A stretch of DNA of 8,347 bases from an uncultured Flavobacteriaceae bacterium. GTDB taxonomy: Bacteria; Bacteroidota; Bacteroidia; Flavobacteriales; Flavobacteriaceae. The stretch is from the NCBI GenBank assembly GCA_945788155.1, contig CALZKX010000261.1, positions 1-8,347 of the forward strand, read 5' to 3'. Under the pieces are notes generated by a model. It was not told where the DNA came from. It ran no database searches and worked only from the letters and a program-made list of their open reading frames with translations. The position numbers and the translations under genes are program-made. Positions within the stretch are counted from its first letter, which is position 1. Every line of letters starts with the position of its first letter. Shown here in pieces: positions 6,985 through 8,347 of the stretch.

Positions 6985-7027
6985 TGATATATATCATTTG
7001 GTAACTTATTGATAGTCACCAACTTTA
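6985..7027 (+). promoter_or_regulatory. FNR-type operator and -7 box for the DUF2267 operon
   Basis: The perfect palindrome TGATATATATCA (6985-6996) is followed on the plus strand, after 23 bases, by CAACTTTA (7020-7027). This is the weakest of the four -7 boxes (C in place of the first T), but its TTTA is at the same offset. The predicted start is near 7033, with a leader of about 19 bases before the ATG at 7052. The 128 bases between this palindrome and that of the first USP (6857-6984) hold no gene or other convincing signal. Confidence 0.72.
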
Positions 7028-7051
7028 TAGCTCACCAATAAATTTATTGTC

Positions 7052-7498
7052 ATGGCACTTAATTTTAATCAATTTGCAGCAGAAGCAAATACTTTTTTAA
7101 AGGAATACTCTAGAGAAATGAATCTGGCAACCGATACCAAAAAAGCTGGACGTATACTATCTGCTATTTTACATGCATTACGAGAGGTGATATCTGTAGA
7201 AGAATCCATACAGCTTATTGCACAGTTCCCAATGTTTTTAAAAGCGGTCTATGTAAATGGATGGACAACCCATAAAAGGGAAAAGGTAAAAAACATGACT
7301 GAATTTATTGATTTGGTTAGAAAATATGATGGCGTTACTTCGGTGTACGATTTAGAATCTGATGAAGTTGCCGAAAACTATATAGATACCACATTTATCC
7401 TTTTGCGTAAATACATCTCGTTAGGCGAACTTGAAGATATAAGATCCGAGCTTCCTAAAGATTTAAAATTTATGGTCTATCATAATATTCTTTTTTAA
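7052..7498 (+). CDS. DUF2267 family protein
   Basis: This 148-residue all-helical protein shows the DUF2267 pattern. An N-terminal helix (FNQFAAEANTFLKEYSREMNL) is followed by a stretch with Arg/Ala spacing, AGRILSAILHALREVISVEESIQLIAQFPMFLKAVYVNGW (about 32-71). A second helical half then has VAENYIDTTFILLRKYISLGELEDIRSELPKDLKFMV (about 106-142), where the final LPKDLKFMV corresponds to the LP-x-x-L end of the repeat. No signal peptide or membrane segment is seen, so it is cytoplasmic. The biochemical role of DUF2267 is unknown, though such genes are often seen near stress genes. It is expressed from its own FNR-type promoter, divergent from USP 1, and is followed after 20 bases by the dehydrogenase gene, with which it probably forms an operon. 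Confidence 0.85.
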   Translation: MALNFNQFAAEANTFLKEYSREMNLATDTKKAGRILSAILHALREVISVEESIQLIAQFPMFLKAVYVNGWTTHKREKVKNMTEFIDLVRKYDGVTSVYDLESDEVAENYIDTTFILLRKYISLGELEDIRSELPKDLKFMVYHNILF

Positions 7499-7518
7499 TT
7501 AATTACAAAAATGTTAAC

Positions 7519-8279
7519 ATGGAAATTTTAAAAAACAAAAATATAATCATTACTGGAGGCTCAGGAGGTATAGGCAAAGCTACAGCAAAACTTTTTTTGG
7601 CCGAAGGTGCTAAAGTAATGTTGGTTGGCCGAAAAGAAGACAAGCTAAAATCTGCTATTAAAGAATTAAATACTAAAAATGTTTCGTACTGCATTGCAGA
7701 TGTCACAAAAATAGAAGACACAAAAAAGTACACTGAAGCAACACTTGAAAAGTTTGGGCATATAGATGTCTTTTTTAATAATGCAGGAGTAGAAGGCTCA
7801 GTGAAACCCATCGAGCAATATCCAGAAACCGATTTTGATAATGTTATCGCTGTTAATTTAAAGGGTGTTTGGTTGGGTTGCAAATATGTAATTCCAAAAA
7901 TGAAGGATGGTGGAAGTGTCATGATTACATCATCTGTTGCAGGTCTAAAAGGCTTTTCAGGTCTTGGTGCCTATGTTGCAAGCAAGCATGCTGTTGTAGG
8001 TATTATGAAAGTTGCAGCAATAGAATTTGCAATCGTAGTATTAGGGTTAATACCATTCACCCTGGACCAGTAAATAACCGTATGATGCGTTCCATAGAGG
8101 AAAGTATTTCACCAGGTCATGCCAAAGATGTGCAAAAAGAATTTGAGGCAGACATACCCTTTAAAAGATATGCTGAATCTGAGGAAATTGCGCAATTAGC
8201 CTTGTTTTTGGCCTCAGATTCAAGCAACTATATTACTGGTGCCATACATGTAATTGATGGAGGAATGAACGTGACCTAA
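7519..8279 (+). pseudogene. Short-chain dehydrogenase/reductase, interrupted by a one-base frameshift near 8031
   Basis: The first frame (7519-8073) gives a normal classical SDR start: the nucleotide-binding TGGSGGIG (T12-G19), NNAG (87-90), N113, and the catalytic set S139, Y152, K156 in SSVAGL...AYVASK. R38 at the end of strand 2 (VGRKE) with no acidic residue suggests NADP(H) preference. After EFA (codon ending 8031) the frame runs into an unrelated tail and stops at 8073. The adjacent frame continues from 8031 with the expected family sequence NRSIRVNTIHPGPV, then IPFKRYAESEEIAQLALFLASD and YITGAIHVIDGGMNV, stopping at 8279. One missing A in GCAATCG (normally GCA AAT CG) would explain this; restored, the protein is 253 residues, the usual SDR length. 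Either the gene is truly broken or this is an assembly error. The ATG at 7511 stops after six codons and is not the start. The substrate is unknown. Co-transcription with the DUF2267 gene is likely. Confidence 0.88.
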
Positions 8280-8329
8280 CGTGACTAAAATATTTCAAAT
8301 CCATGTTAGATAGTTTAAGATAAATTAAT

Positions 8330-8347
8330 ATGAATACAATAAAAGCA
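8330..8347 (+). CDS. Possible start of a further gene, cut off by the window
   Basis: An ATG at 8330 opens six codons (MNTIKA) to the window edge, 50 bases after the dehydrogenase stop and after an A-rich leader. MNTIKA-like N-termini occur in zinc-dependent NADP alcohol dehydrogenases, which would fit a neighbouring oxidoreductase, but six residues cannot establish this. It may simply be a chance ATG. Confidence 0.3.

Noticed and set aside
7503..7922. Minus-strand 139-codon frame
   Set aside because: It is exactly antisense to the Rossmann half of the dehydrogenase, whose TGxxxGxG, NNAG and YxxxK motifs prove the plus strand.
8026..8040. Programmed ribosomal frameshift as explanation of the split dehydrogenase
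   Set aside because: There is no X-XXY-YYZ slippery heptamer around GAA TTT GCA ATC, no following stem-loop and no known SDR that uses frameshifting. A lost base is simpler.

Overview
The window comes from an AT-rich member of the Bacteroidota, most likely a Flavobacteriaceae-type bacterium. The evidence is the low GC content, genes that lack obvious Shine-Dalgarno sequences, promoter elements of the Bacteroidota TAnnTTTG type, and proteins whose style is typical of that group: two-domain universal stress proteins, a secreted M14 peptidase, and a coiled-coil protein next to Hsp20. The genus cannot be fixed from the sequence.

Layout. Positions 1-2264 (minus) hold the N-terminal 754 residues of a secreted M14 zinc carboxypeptidase whose 3' end lies outside the window. 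From about 2484 to 6790 (minus) runs a stress cluster. In transcription order it is a universal stress protein (USP; 6790-5936), a second USP (5918-5076), a third USP (5005-4151), a small eRF1/baeRF-like protein (4138-3731), a small heat shock protein (3496-2993) and a helical protein of unknown function (2933-2484). On the plus strand, diverging from the first USP, are a DUF2267 protein (7052-7498) and a short-chain dehydrogenase (7519-8279) broken by a one-base frameshift near 8031. The last 18 bases probably begin another gene.

The main discovery is regulatory. Four copies of a 12-bp palindrome of the FNR type (TGAT-N4-ATCA; three are exactly TGATATATATCA and one is TGATATAAATCA) lie upstream of hsp20, the third USP, the first USP and the DUF2267 gene. 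In all four, exactly 23 bases separate the palindrome from an octamer of the form (T/C)AnnTTTA, a variant of the Bacteroidota -7 box. This puts the palindrome near -41.5, the classic position for class II activation by a Crp/Fnr-family protein. The cluster therefore looks like one co-activated regulon of four transcription units, probably switched on by oxygen limitation or a related redox signal.

How the genes may work together (inference). Three ATP-binding-type USPs, a holdase chaperone, a protein related to ribosome-associated release factors and a DUF2267 protein form a set that resembles the hypoxia/dormancy regulons of other phyla (for example DosR in mycobacteria, ANR-controlled USPs in Pseudomonas), but here with a flavobacterial promoter design. 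The M14 peptidase has no such operator and appears to be an unrelated neighbour.
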